Of a stretch of DNA of 64,000 bases, positions 17,898 through 27,893 are shown in pieces (position 1 is the stretch's first letter; every line of letters starts with the position of its first letter). The stretch covers positions 35,971 through 99,970 of the forward strand of contig JADZAF010000223.1 of NCBI GenBank assembly GCA_020852755.1, written 5' to 3'. The translations under genes were made by a program, and so were the position numbers. The DNA is from Bryobacterales bacterium (GTDB lineage: Bacteria; Acidobacteriota; Terriglobia; Bryobacterales; Bryobacteraceae). The notes under the pieces are model-generated. The model was not told the origin of the DNA and searched no databases. It saw only the letters and a list, made by a program, of their open reading frames with translations.

Positions 17898-20866
17898 CAG
17901 AAGGTCTGTCCTATGGAGAAGAAGAACTGGAAGTGGCTGATGCGCCGCCGGGTGCTCTCGCAAGCGGTCGGCGAGCCGACCGGGCCGCAGCGGATCAGCT
18001 CGGCCAGGTCGCCCTCAAAGCCGAAGTAGCGGGGCGGGTTGATGCTGTAGGCGAGGTCGACGCGAACCGGGCCCACCGGCGTCCGGTAGCGGATGCCGAA
18101 GCCCACCGCGTGCACCATGTAGTTGTGATCCTGCTCGTCGCGCTGTTTGAAGCGGAAGGAGATGTCGCCCGGCTTCGAGTAAACGTTGCCGGCGTCATGG
18201 AACAGCACCGCCCCGATGTTCTCACCGATGAACGGGAAGCGCAGCTCGGTCTGGTGAAAGAGCTGGGCGTTGCCGCCCAGAGGAAAGCCGGTGATGGCCT
18301 CCCGGGGGCCTGCCTGGTTTTCCGGAAAGCCGCGGTGCGAGTTGGCGCCGCCGGCGAAAAACCGCTCCGGAAAGGGGATCGCCTCGGACGGATCGGTGAT
18401 GTCCCGGGGAAGCCGGAAGGGGAAGATGAAACCCAGCGAAAGTTCGCGCGCCAGCACCATCCTTTTCCCGATGCGGTGATAGGTGGCGTTGCGGCCCAGG
18501 CCGCGGGAGAAGCTGCGCTGCGAACCGAAATAGCGCCAGGCCAGCCCCAGGTCCAGCGTGTTGTATATGCCCCGGTGCGGGTCGGCGGGGTCGTCGCGCC
18601 GGTCCTGAATGAGACTGCCGGAGAACATGCCGATACGGGCGGGCTGCGCCAGCAGCGGCACCAGCAGCGGCTGGATCACCAGGTTCGACACGCTGGCCCG
18701 CCGGTAGCTGAAGCGGAACAGCGCGGTAGTCGGCTTGGAAAGCCTTTCCGAAAGCTGAACCGAGACCTCCTGCCGGCGGGAGGTGAAGGTGCGGACGTCG
18801 CGCGAATGGTCGTACAGGGCGGTGAAGGAGAGGTCGCGGCCCTCGACGTTGCGGTAGCGGGGCGCCGAGTAGTTGATCAGGCCGCGGCGCTGCAGGGTGG
18901 AGAGGCGGCTGCGGAAGCTGATGGAGTGGCCCACGCCCCACAGGTTCAGACGCGAGACATCGAAGGAGACGCGCGGGCTGAATCCGGTGTCCCCGCCGGG
19001 CGACTGAAGGCAGTCGCGGCAGCCGCCGATGCGGGCCAGCTCCGCTCCCAGCCCGCCGGTGATGGAATAGCGGCTGGCCTCCTCCATCTCGTAGAGCACG
19101 TACTTCCGCGGTGTAAAGCCCTCCGGATTCTGGACGGCCATGTCGACCTTGGCGAAGACCCCCAGGTCGTATAAGCGGTGCTGCGTATCCGCCATCCGCA
19201 GGGGGGAGAGCGGGTCTCCGGGGTTGACAAACAGGTTCTTGTTCACCAGGCTCGGCCGGGTGGTCTCGAGGCCGCCGTAGAGCACCTGCCGCACCAACTG
19301 CCGGTTTCCCTCCCGGATCGCAAACCGCAGGTTCACCTCGTGGTCTCCTGCCGCGGGCGAGGAGTTCCACTCGAAGGTGGCATCCGGGAATCCCTGCGAG
19401 TAGTAGTAGGCCAGCAGGGTGTCGCGGTCCGAAGCCACATTGAACTCGCTGAACGGCTGCCCGGCGGTGGAGCTGAGGGTCTGGACGAGCGACTTGGCCC
19501 CTTCCTGTTCGATGCCGCTCACATCCAGACTGGCCACCCGCCACTGGGGCCCCTCCTGGATCTCGAACGCCACCGCGATCTGTTCCGACTGGCCCTGGTA
19601 GTTGCTGATCACCGTGGTGCTCACCTGCACGTCCCGAAAGCCGTTGGAGCGATACAGGTTGGCTATGGTCTCCTCGTCCTGGCGCCGGTAGCTCTCGCTG
19701 TAGCGCCCGCGCCGGAACTGCAGGAACGAGGCCGGCGTCAGGTACATGCGCTCGCGAAGCGTCTCGGTATCGAAATAGCGGTTGCCCTTGAACTCTATGT
19801 GTGTCAGCTTGTGCCGCCGGCCGGGATTGATCAGAAAGTCGATGGTTGCCCGGTCCCGGTTCCCGATCCGCTGTTCCTTGAAAACCACCTCGGCATGGTA
19901 GTAGCCTTCGCCCTGGAGGTAATTGCGCAGGTTCCGGGCGCCCTCCACCAGCAGGTCGCGGTCCACGGTCCCTTCCACGTAAATGGGGACGTATTGCCGC
20001 AGGCGCTTGTCCGAGATCTTGGCGCCGAATGTGCGCAACTCCACTTGGGGTCCCGCGTCGATCTCCAGGCTGTGCCGGACCCGCCGGGAGTCGCGGTCGA
20101 AATTCACGGAGGTCAGCCGCACCTTGGCCATCAGGCGGTCCTGTTTCTGGTACATCTGGCGGATACCGTACAGGCCGCGCTGCACCCGGGACTGCGTTAC
20201 CGGCTTCCAGGTCCCGATCAGAAACCGGCGCCACTTCGTGGCCGAGATGATCTTCTCCGGCGGCACCTTCAGGTCGCCTGCAATGACGGGAGGGGCGAAG
20301 CGGGCGCGCTTGCCGCTGTCGATTTCGAAGCGCAGATGCACCTGCTGGTGAGCCTGGTCATAGTAAAAACGAGGCTGGATGCTGCTCTCGTAATAACCGT
20401 TCGCCTCCAAAAGGTTCCTGGCGCCCTCGACGCCCTGCTGGGCCTTTTCGTCGGAATAGGGCTGGCCGAGCTCCAGCCGCGTGGCATTGGAGAGCTGGCC
20501 CGGGTTGGGAGGTTCCGAAACATTCCCTTCCACCGACACCCGGCCGATAAACCAACTGGGGGTCGTGTAGAACTTCACCGCCACCCCTCCATTGGCCGGT
20601 TCCGCGCCCACCTGGATGTCTTCATAGCGCCCGGTGGCGAACAGGCGGTCGATGGCGGCGCGCACGTCGGTCATGTGCAGGGGCTGGTCCTTCCGGAACG
20701 GCAGGATTTCGTACAATTCGGCCGGTTCCAGGGGCTGGTCGGGCGGCTCAAACTGGATCGTGACGATACGCTTGCCCTCGTAATCTTCGGCGGCGGCGAA
20801 CAGTCGAAACCACGCCGGAACGCACAGCAGGCACAGCCAAGCCCCGAGACGACGCACCACCCTCAT
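17897..20866 (-). CDS. BamA/TamA-family outer-membrane assembly protein (POTRA + Omp85 barrel)
   Basis: 989 aa with a signal peptide (LCLLCVPAWFRLFAAAED). About six tandem POTRA-like units are followed by a 16-strand-type Omp85 barrel (~600-989). POTRA landmarks include ILPFRKDQPLHMTDVRAAID, GQPYSDEKAQQGVEGARNLL and ITHIEFKGNRYFDTETLRER-like segments. Barrel landmarks are the SLIQDRRDDPADPHRG turn, FFAGGANSHRGF (the usual VRGF loop motif reads HRGF) and the final strands FRYRTPVGPVRVDLAY-like. The protein is longer than typical BamA. Linkage to tamB suggests a TAM-like or hybrid role. Confidence 0.9.
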   Translation of the reverse strand: MRVVRRLGAWLCLLCVPAWFRLFAAAEDYEGKRIVTIQFEPPDQPLEPAELYEILPFRKDQPLHMTDVRAAIDRLFATGRYEDIQVGAEPANGGVAVKFYTTPSWFIGRVSVEGNVSEPPNPGQLSNATRLELGQPYSDEKAQQGVEGARNLLEANGYYESSIQPRFYYDQAHQQVHLRFEIDSGKRARFAPPVIAGDLKVPPEKIISATKWRRFLIGTWKPVTQSRVQRGLYGIRQMYQKQDRLMAKVRLTSVNFDRDSRRVRHSLEIDAGPQVELRTFGAKISDKRLRQYVPIYVEGTVDRDLLVEGARNLRNYLQGEGYYHAEVVFKEQRIGNRDRATIDFLINPGRRHKLTHIEFKGNRYFDTETLRERMYLTPASFLQFRRGRYSESYRRQDEETIANLYRSNGFRDVQVSTTVISNYQGQSEQIAVAFEIQEGPQWRVASLDVSGIEQEGAKSLVQTLSSTAGQPFSEFNVASDRDTLLAYYYSQGFPDATFEWNSSPAAGDHEVNLRFAIREGNRQLVRQVLYGGLETTRPSLVNKNLFVNPGDPLSPLRMADTQHRLYDLGVFAKVDMAVQNPEGFTPRKYVLYEMEEASRYSITGGLGAELARIGGCRDCLQSPGGDTGFSPRVSFDVSRLNLWGVGHSISFRSRLSTLQRRGLINYSAPRYRNVEGRDLSFTALYDHSRDVRTFTSRRQEVSVQLSERLSKPTTALFRFSYRRASVSNLVIQPLLVPLLAQPARIGMFSGSLIQDRRDDPADPHRGIYNTLDLGLAWRYFGSQRSFSRGLGRNATYHRIGKRMVLARELSLGFIFPFRLPRDITDPSEAIPFPERFFAGGANSHRGFPENQAGPREAITGFPLGGNAQLFHQTELRFPFIGENIGAVLFHDAGNVYSKPGDISFRFKQRDEQDHNYMVHAVGFGIRYRTPVGPVRVDLAYSINPPRYFGFEGDLAELIRCGPVGSPTACESTRRRISHFQFFFSIGQTF

Positions 20867-20911
20867 GATAGCCTACGAGCCGCAAAGCAGGTTTGTTACC
20901 ATCAGGAACAA

Positions 20912-21934
20912 ATGACACCAGGGGACCGGGAGCGTTACTCGCGCCAGATCCTTTTTCCAGGGATCGGTGAGGAAGGCCAGGAACGGCTGCTGGAAGCGCG
21001 CGTCGCCATCGTCGGCTGCGGCGCGCTGGGCAGCTTCCAGGCCGGGTCGCTGGCCCGTGCCGGAGTCGGTTTTTTGACGGTCATCGACCGCGACTACGTG
21101 GAAACCAGTAACCTGCAGCGCCAGTGGCTGTTCGAGGAGGAAGACGCCGCCCAGGCTCTCCCCAAGGCCGCGGCCGCCGAGCGGCGCATCGCTTCCATCA
21201 ACTCCGGCGTGCGTGTCCGAGGAGTGATCGCCGACCTGACTCCCGCCAACATCGAGGATTTGTTGGGTGACTCGGTCCTGATTCTGGACGGGACAGACAA
21301 CTTCGAAACCCGCTACCTGGTGAACGATTATTCGGTTGCCGCCGGCAAGCCCTGGGTTCACGGCGCGGCGTTGGGCTCGTACGGCCTGGCCATGCCGGTG
21401 GTCCCCGGCCGGGCGGCATGCTACGCCTGTCTCTATCCCGAGCCTCCCGCCGGACCTCAGCCGACCTGCGAGACGGCCGGTGTCCTCAATGCAATTACCT
21501 CGGCGGTGGCTTCTCTTCAGGTGGCTGCGGCGCTGCGGATCCTCGTAGAGGGGCACGACGCCGCGCCCCTGCGCCTGACGACCCTGGATGTTTGGGATCT
21601 CGCGATCCGCAACTTCGCCGTGCCCCCGCCGGATCCCCAATGCCGGGCTTGCGGAAAACGCCGCTTCACCTACCTGGAAGGCAGGGAGCGCCCGCCCATC
21701 AGCTTGTGCGGCAGGAACGCGGTGCAGATCCACCAGCGGGCCCGCCCGTTGGACCTGCAGGAGCTGAAGGCCCGGCTGGCGCCGCTGGGCGAAGTGCGGG
21801 CCAACGACTTCGCCCTGCGGTTCTTCCCCCAGCCTTATGAAATCACGGTGTTCGCCGACGGCCGGGCTATCATCAAGGGCACGACCGACGTGGGGCTGGC
21901 GCGCAGCCTCTACGCCCGCTACCTGGGGTCCTGA
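20912..21934 (+). CDS. ThiF/MoeB-family E1-like adenylyltransferase
   Basis: 340 aa from ATG 20912 (AGGA ribosome binding site). RYSRQILFPGIGEEGQ opens the family signature. The nucleotide-binding loop is VAIVGCGALGS (~31), DRDYVETSNLQRQ follows, and DGTDNFETRYLVND (~125) is the catalytic/ATP region. Zinc Cys pairs are CYAC and CRAC. PTCETAGVL holds the conserved Cys of MoeB/ThiF. The enzyme adenylates the C-terminal Gly of a ThiS/MoaD-type sulfur carrier for thiamine or molybdopterin synthesis. No carrier gene is adjacent, so the pathway is undecided. It is divergent from the bamA-like gene with only 45 bp between. Confidence 0.88.
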   Translation: MTPGDRERYSRQILFPGIGEEGQERLLEARVAIVGCGALGSFQAGSLARAGVGFLTVIDRDYVETSNLQRQWLFEEEDAAQALPKAAAAERRIASINSGVRVRGVIADLTPANIEDLLGDSVLILDGTDNFETRYLVNDYSVAAGKPWVHGAALGSYGLAMPVVPGRAACYACLYPEPPAGPQPTCETAGVLNAITSAVASLQVAAALRILVEGHDAAPLRLTTLDVWDLAIRNFAVPPPDPQCRACGKRRFTYLEGRERPPISLCGRNAVQIHQRARPLDLQELKARLAPLGEVRANDFALRFFPQPYEITVFADGRAIIKGTTDVGLARSLYARYLGS

Positions 21935-21952
21935 GCGCCTGACAGTTGCCGC

Positions 21953-23119
21953 TCAGGCGAACAGTTCCTGCGCCCGGATCAGCCGCTGGGCCACCTGCAC
22001 CCCGTTCGGACACTGCACGGCGCAGCCGGAACAGTCGGCGCAGCGCACCTGCTGGATGGCCGCGGGCAGCTCCTTGAAGTGCTCCCGGCCCAGTGAGAAC
22101 TGGCCGTAGCCTTCCGCGTACATCAGGAAGCGCAGCATGTCGGCCACCGGCAGGCCCTGCGGGCAGGCGCCGCCGCAGCGGTCGCACATGCGGCAATAGC
22201 GCGGGCGGATGTAATCCAGGTGCGCAGCCAGCAGCTTGTCGTCCGCCGGGGTGAACGGCGCGGCCATGGCCTTGAGGTCCTCGTCCAGCTGGTCCATGTC
22301 GATGATGCTGGGAATGGCCGTATCCACGTTGGGGTTCCGCAGAACCCACTTCAAGGCCGCCAGCATGGCGCCTTCCTTGGAGAGACGGCTGCGCGTGTTG
22401 TCGTCGGAAGGATAGTAGGGGGACTTGCGGAAGCCGCCCGCCATCACCTTCATGGCCACAATCCCGATCCCCGCGTTCTTGGCGTTCCGGATGAGCTGGT
22501 CGACGCCGGGGTCCATGGCGAAGTGGTACGAGGTCAGGATCACGTCAAAGTGACGGGCCTTGATGGCGGCGGAGAATACCTCCTCGTGCCCGATGTGGGT
22601 GCTGATTCCGGCGAAGCGGATCTTGCCCTGCTGCCTGGCCATGCGCTGCGCCTCCATCAGCTCGTCGCTGACGTCGGAGGCCTTGGTCTTGTTGTGCAGG
22701 TACCAGATGTCCAGGTAGTCGGTCTGGAGTTCCTTCAGGCTGGTTTCCAGGTCCTCGAGCGCCGCCTGGCGGGTGGCCGACCTGGACTTGCTGGCCAGCA
22801 CCAGGTTCTTCCGCCGGGACTTGAGCGCCGCGCCCACCATGCGCTCGTTGTTGCCTCCGCCGTAGACCCGCGCCGTGTCGAACAGGTTGATGCCCAGGTC
22901 GGCGGCCTTCTCGATCACGCTGGGATCCGAAGTGATCATGCAGCCGAAGCCCATCTCGGTGACCTTCAGCCCGGTCTTGCCGATGGTTCGATAACGGAGC
23001 GGGATTCCGGCCGGGGCCGAAGAGCCGGCCAGCGGCCGGGCCGGCAGGGTGTTCAGGCCGGCGGCAGGCAGGGCCAGGCCGGCGGCCAGGAAGTCGCGAC
23101 GGGAGCTGGAGTGTGACAT
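21953..23119 (-). CDS. Tat-exported aldo/keto reductase with C-terminal 4Fe-4S domain
   Basis: 388 aa from ATG 23119. A twin-arginine signal (SSSRRDFLAAGLALPAAG) opens the protein. The AKR barrel contains GINLFDTARVYGGG (catalytic Asp/Tyr), LASKSRS (Lys) and LDIWYLHNK (His). The C-terminus has two CxxCxxCxxxCP motifs (CRMCDRCGGACP and CADCSGCAVQCP), as in ferredoxin-like AKRs. Known Fe-S AKRs are mostly cytoplasmic, so the Tat signal points to a folded, cofactor-loaded periplasmic oxidoreductase. Substrate unknown. Confidence 0.88.
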   Translation of the reverse strand: MSHSSSRRDFLAAGLALPAAGLNTLPARPLAGSSAPAGIPLRYRTIGKTGLKVTEMGFGCMITSDPSVIEKAADLGINLFDTARVYGGGNNERMVGAALKSRRKNLVLASKSRSATRQAALEDLETSLKELQTDYLDIWYLHNKTKASDVSDELMEAQRMARQQGKIRFAGISTHIGHEEVFSAAIKARHFDVILTSYHFAMDPGVDQLIRNAKNAGIGIVAMKVMAGGFRKSPYYPSDDNTRSRLSKEGAMLAALKWVLRNPNVDTAIPSIIDMDQLDEDLKAMAAPFTPADDKLLAAHLDYIRPRYCRMCDRCGGACPQGLPVADMLRFLMYAEGYGQFSLGREHFKELPAAIQQVRCADCSGCAVQCPNGVQVAQRLIRAQELFA

Positions 23120-23155
23120 ATCAGATGCGATTCTCCGAATCTTCGATTGTAGACT

Positions 23156-23161
23156 ATTATA
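23156..23161 (-). promoter_or_regulatory. Candidate -10 element of the aldo/keto reductase gene
   Basis: On the minus strand this is a perfect TATAAT, 36 nt upstream of the start codon, in a locally A/T-rich patch. No good -35 hexamer is seen at 16-18 nt. Confidence 0.4.
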
Positions 23162-23347
23162 GCCAGTCGTCATCCATAGATTTCTCCAGGCGGGCGCGAT
23201 TGTGCCGCACCCGCCGCCCTTCATGCCCTGTCAGCAGGCACGGGATCAGCCGATGGATCTCACACGGAGCAGCGCGGCCAAAGTGGTATCGATACGGGGG
23301 ATGGCCCTTCCCCTGGGACGCCGGCCCCATGTCTCATAACAACAGAA

Positions 23348-23391
23348 CCCGGAGAAAGGGACTCTCCGGGCCGCGCCACAAGTCCGGAGAG
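23348..23391 (-). terminator. Probable galK-operon terminator / alternative hairpins
   Basis: On the minus strand CCCGGAGA and TCTCCGGG (23348-23355 and 23363-23370) form an 8-bp stem with a 7-nt loop, followed by a moderately T-rich tail (TTCTGTTGTT). A second stem, CTCTCCGG with CCGGAGAG (23384-23391 and within 23363-23370), shares one arm, so two mutually exclusive hairpins are possible. Confidence 0.45.
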
Positions 23392-23474
23392 GGAGGAAGG
23401 GCGCGGAGGGAGCGCCCTGGGAGGAACATTCCTGCTTTAATCCGATAGTTCCCCGCCGCGCGGAATCCTCTCGG

Positions 23475-24607
<1,133 letters not shown>

Positions 24608-24611
<4 letters not shown>

Positions 24612-24793
24612 TTGGCCCTCCGGGCCAGACCCAGCAGCACCGCTCCGAACAGGAGCATGCTCAGGCCCGAATAGAGATTGACGTTCACTTCGGTGAGGGG
24701 AGCCCGCAAGCCGGGCGAGAAGACCCCGATGGCGGTCAGCAGCCCGCCCAGAATGGTGAAAAACCAGCCCGAGGGAATTCGCAGATCCAGCAT
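24608..24793 (-). CDS. 61-aa membrane mini-protein in the galK operon
   Basis: From ATG 24793, five nt after the symporter stop, to a TGA overlapping galK by 4 nt. Two predicted membrane helices (GWFFTILGGLLTAIGVFSPG and LYSGLSMLLFGAVLLGLA). The tight coupling on both sides suggests an accessory subunit of the symporter or a membrane partner of sugar uptake. No family is recognised. Confidence 0.75.
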
Positions 24794-24798
24794 TCGCT

Positions 24799-26445
24799 TT
24801 ACCAGAAGATGACGTTGAGAATCACCAGCAACACACCTGCCGCCATGGCGACCGGAGCCGGCCGCGCCCACCAGGCGGCGTCGTCCCTGGGCAGCGGTGT
24901 CAGCCCATACACCAGGCCTTTCAGCTCGTCCACGGGGCGCGGGCGCGTCGCCAGGCTCACCAGGATGGTGACCACGAAACAGGTGGTCCAGGCGAAAATG
25001 GCGACCCAGAAATTCTGCGCCATGGTGGAGCGAAATTCCTGCAGGTTGGCGATCCAGGCGCCCTTGTGTTCGGCCAGAGTCAGGCCGTGGGTCAGGGCCG
25101 CGGCCGCCGTTCCGGAAAGCAGGCCGATGAAAGCGCCATGCCCGGTCGCCCGCTTCCAGAACATGCCCAGCAGGAAGGTCGCGAACAGCGGCGCGTTCAC
25201 CATCCCGAAGACCAACTGCAACAGGTCCATGATGTTGTTGTAGGACCGGGCCAGGTAGGCCGCCGCAATGGAGAGAGCCACGCCGAATATGGTGGCCGCC
25301 CGTCCCATCCAGAGGTAGTGGGCATCGGGCGCCTCCCGGCGGATGTAGCTCTGATAGATGTCATAGGTCCACACCGTGTTGAAGGCCGTGACGTTGCCGG
25401 CCATGCCGGACATAAAAGAGGCCATCAGGGCGGTGAGGCCGACGCCGAGCATGCCGGAGGGGTAGAACTGGGCCATCAGCGTGGTGAGCACCTGATCGTA
25501 ATCGTAGCTGTCTCCCTTCACCGGCAGCACATAGCCCACCCCCATCTGGGCCAGGGCCAGCGCGGCGATGCCGGGCACGATCACGATGAAGGGGATGAGC
25601 ATCTTGGGGAAGGTCCCGAACAGCGGCGTGCGCCGGGCGCCGGACATGGAATCGGCCGCCATGGCCCGCTGCACCACCAGGAAGTTCGTACACCAGTAGC
25701 CGAAGGAGAGAACGAAACCCAGCCCCGCCACCATGCCGAACCAGTCCACCCCCATGGGGTTCTCGGCTGCGCTTCCCATGTACTTCCAGCTGTGCGTCAT
25801 CACGGCCGGCAGCCGCGAGGAGATGCCCTCCCATCCGCCCGCCTTCCACACGGCCAGGATGGCCAGCGGCGCGAATCCCACCACCGTCAGAAAGAACTGC
25901 AGCACCTCGTTGTAGATGGCGCTGGTGAGGCCGCCCAGAAAGGTGTAGACCAGCACAATGCAGGCCGAGAGCAGGACCGAGGCGGTGAAACTCCACCCCA
26001 GCAGGAACTGGAACAGCAGGCCTAGCGCGTACATCGAGATGCCGGACGAGAAGATGGTCATCACCGCGAAGGTCAGGGCGTTGAACCCGCGGGTCTTTTC
26101 GTCGAAGCGCAGCTTCAGATATTCCGGGACCGAGCGGGCCCGGCTGCCGTAATAGAACGGCATCATGAAGACGCCCACGAAAATCATGGCCGGGATGGCG
26201 CCCAGCCAGTAGAAGTGAGCCGTCATGATCCCGTACTTGGCGCCGGAGGCCGACATGCCGATGAGTTCCTGCGCGCCCAGGTTGGCGGCCACGAAGGCCA
26301 GGCTGGTGATCCATACCGGGACCGAGCGGCCCGACATCAGAAATTCGCCGCTGCTGGTCATCCTCTTGCGCAGGCGCCATCCGATGCCCAGGACGAAGAG
26401 GAAGTACAAGGCGAGAATTGCGTAATCGATAAAGGCGAGAGTCAA
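24799..26445 (-). CDS. Sodium/solute symporter (SSS family), probably sugar
   Basis: 548 aa with about 14 membrane helices. SSS hallmarks are SGEFLMSGRSVPVWITSLAF, NLGAQELIGMSASGAKYGI and VYTFLGGLTSAIYNEVLQFF. The start is TTG 26445, supported by GAGGTG five nt upstream. It heads an operon with a mini membrane protein and galK, so galactose or a galactoside is the likely substrate, carried in with Na+, as in SglT-type transporters. This is inferred from context. Confidence 0.9.
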   Translation of the reverse strand: MTLAFIDYAILALYFLFVLGIGWRLRKRMTSSGEFLMSGRSVPVWITSLAFVAANLGAQELIGMSASGAKYGIMTAHFYWLGAIPAMIFVGVFMMPFYYGSRARSVPEYLKLRFDEKTRGFNALTFAVMTIFSSGISMYALGLLFQFLLGWSFTASVLLSACIVLVYTFLGGLTSAIYNEVLQFFLTVVGFAPLAILAVWKAGGWEGISSRLPAVMTHSWKYMGSAAENPMGVDWFGMVAGLGFVLSFGYWCTNFLVVQRAMAADSMSGARRTPLFGTFPKMLIPFIVIVPGIAALALAQMGVGYVLPVKGDSYDYDQVLTTLMAQFYPSGMLGVGLTALMASFMSGMAGNVTAFNTVWTYDIYQSYIRREAPDAHYLWMGRAATIFGVALSIAAAYLARSYNNIMDLLQLVFGMVNAPLFATFLLGMFWKRATGHGAFIGLLSGTAAAALTHGLTLAEHKGAWIANLQEFRSTMAQNFWVAIFAWTTCFVVTILVSLATRPRPVDELKGLVYGLTPLPRDDAAWWARPAPVAMAAGVLLVILNVIFW

Positions 26446-26450
26446 GCGGA

Positions 26451-26462
26451 CACCTCGAGGTG
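26451..26462 (-). promoter_or_regulatory. Palindrome covering the symporter ribosome binding site
   Basis: CACCTCGAGGTG is a perfect 12-nt palindrome whose minus-strand GAGGTG half is the likely Shine-Dalgarno of the TTG start at 26445. It may be chance or a translational control site. Confidence 0.35.
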
Positions 26463-26670
26463 CACTCCGAAATCAATCGGAGAAAAAGAGAGTTTAGCTC
26501 GAAAGCGCGGGCAGCGCAAACCGGCCTCCCGGTTCGCCGGGCAATTCGCAACTCCCCAAGGTACTGGGAAGGTATAGGGGTCTAGGGACCCGAAGTTCCG
26601 GGACTCGGCGGTGCGTCCTCGCACCAACGGACTATTGACATCGCCGGAGCATGGGGCCAGAATGCAAGTA

Positions 26671-26682
26671 GAAACTAGTTTC
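26671..26682. promoter_or_regulatory. Perfect palindrome GAAACTAGTTTC, candidate operator
   Basis: A 12-nt perfect palindrome in the divergent gap, ~226 nt upstream of the symporter start and ~300 nt upstream of mqnD. It has the size and symmetry of a repressor operator. No regulator gene is adjacent. Confidence 0.35.
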
Positions 26683-26982
26683 TGAGGCTTATGCCGCTGG
26701 CCCAGCCGCGAGGCTGGGAGGGAGGTGTATATAGAGCCGTACTCAGAAATGGGGCGGACGCACCGCGGCAAGTGAACAGGCAGTTAAAAGACCGCGACCG
26801 GCCGGAGATATAGCGCGGAAGTCGCGCCGCGCGTTATGCGCAGACCGATGGCTGGCAACACGATCTTTGAGTTCACAAGTCGCGGTCGCTCCGCCCCCTC
26901 GTATTTTTAGGTCCTTCCTTCCTGAAGCCGATTTCCAGACTTGAACCCGCGTCGAGCCCGGTGGTAGATTGAAAAAACTTGT

Positions 26983-27831
26983 ATGAAGCCTTCCACCGTC
27001 CCCAGGGAACTTGTGAGCGCCCACAGCCCGGACTCGGACGACGCGTTCATGTTCTACGCTCTCGCCACCAGAAAGATCCGTTCGCCGCTCATCACCTTCC
27101 GGCACGTCCTGGAGGACATCGAGAGCCTGAACCGCAAGGCCACCGAGGGATGCTATGAACTGACGGCGATTTCCTATCACGCGTATCCCTACGTGGCGGA
27201 CAAGTACGCCCTGATGGCGTACGGCTCGAGCGTCGGGGACGGATACGGGCCGCTGGTGGTTTCGACGCGTCATCTGGAACCCGAAGACCTGAAGGGCAGG
27301 AAGATCGCAGTCCCCGGCACCCTGACTACCGCCTACCTGGTCTTCCGTTTGTTCGAACCCGATTTCGTTCCGCTCGTCGTGCCGTTCGACAAAGTTCTGG
27401 ACGCCGTGCGCGAGCGCTCCGCCGATGCCGGCCTGGTGATTCACGAAGGCCAGTTGACCTACGACCAGAGCGGTTTCCTGCGCGTGCTCGATCTGGGTCG
27501 CTGGTGGAAGGCCAAGTGGAACCTGCCGCTGCCGCTCGGCGGCAACGCCCTGCTCCGGTCCCTCCCTCCCGACATCCAGGCGGAATGCTGCCGCATGATG
27601 CGCGAGAGCATCCAGTACGCTTTGGGCAACCACGAAGAGGCGCTGGCGTACGCCCTGCAGTTCGCGCGCGACATGGAGGCGCGGCTGGCGGAGAAGTTCG
27701 TGGGCATGTACGTCAACCACTACACGCTGGACTGCGGCGACCAGGTGCCGGCCGCCGCGCAGAAACTGCTCGACCTCGGATTCGAAGCCGGGCTGATTCC
27801 CCGCCAGGTGAAGATCGACATCGTCCGCTGA
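26983..27831 (+). CDS. mqnD: 1,4-dihydroxy-6-naphthoate synthase (futalosine menaquinone pathway)
   Basis: 282 aa. MqnD converts cyclic de-hypoxanthine futalosine to 1,4-dihydroxy-6-naphthoate. The family signature HSPDSDDAFMFYAL is at ~13-26, followed by EISAISYHAY-like (LTAISYHAYPYVADKYALM) and IAVPGTLTTAYLVFRL, a type-2 periplasmic-binding-protein fold. DAGLVIHEGQLTY carries the catalytic His region. A weak promoter (TTGAAC 26941, 18 nt, TAGATT 26965-26970) lies so close that the mRNA may be nearly leaderless. Other mqn genes are not in this window. Confidence 0.9.
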   Translation: MKPSTVPRELVSAHSPDSDDAFMFYALATRKIRSPLITFRHVLEDIESLNRKATEGCYELTAISYHAYPYVADKYALMAYGSSVGDGYGPLVVSTRHLEPEDLKGRKIAVPGTLTTAYLVFRLFEPDFVPLVVPFDKVLDAVRERSADAGLVIHEGQLTYDQSGFLRVLDLGRWWKAKWNLPLPLGGNALLRSLPPDIQAECCRMMRESIQYALGNHEEALAYALQFARDMEARLAEKFVGMYVNHYTLDCGDQVPAAAQKLLDLGFEAGLIPRQVKIDIVR

Positions 27832-27877
27832 CGGCTCTGCCCGGCCGCGCCCGCTCAAGCCCGGCCCGGATCGCATG

Positions 27878-27892
27878 CTACTTTGTAAGTAG
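27878..27892 (+). promoter_or_regulatory. Inverted repeat abutting the HEAT-gene start codon
   Basis: CTACTT-TGT-AAGTAG, a perfect 6-bp stem with a 3-nt loop, ends one nt before ATG 27894. It could be an operator or a translation-blocking hairpin; no separate Shine-Dalgarno sequence is visible. Confidence 0.4.
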
Positions 27893-27893
27893 T

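Larger units (their letters stand above)
23120..23474. other. Gap between galK and the aldo/keto reductase gene
   Basis: A 355-nt stretch holding the reductase promoter candidate near its left end and a hairpin cluster near 23348-23391 that fits a galK transcript end. GTATCGATAC (about 23286-23295) is a 10-nt palindrome of unknown meaning. Nothing protein-like was found. Confidence 0.5.
26446..26982. other. Divergent regulatory gap between the symporter operon and mqnD
   Basis: 537 nt without a gene. It contains several short inverted repeats: CACCTCGAGGTG (26451-26462, on the symporter ribosome binding site), CTCCGA-N6-TCGGAG (26465-26482 region), GGGTC-N4-GACCC (26578-26591) and GAAACTAGTTTC (26671-26682). 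No tRNA found. Confidence 0.5.

Noticed and set aside
19178..20911. Long plus-strand extension upstream of the ThiF/MoeB gene
   Set aside because: It is antisense to the BamA/TamA-like gene and lacks protein-like character. The real start is ATG 20912 with a ribosome binding site.
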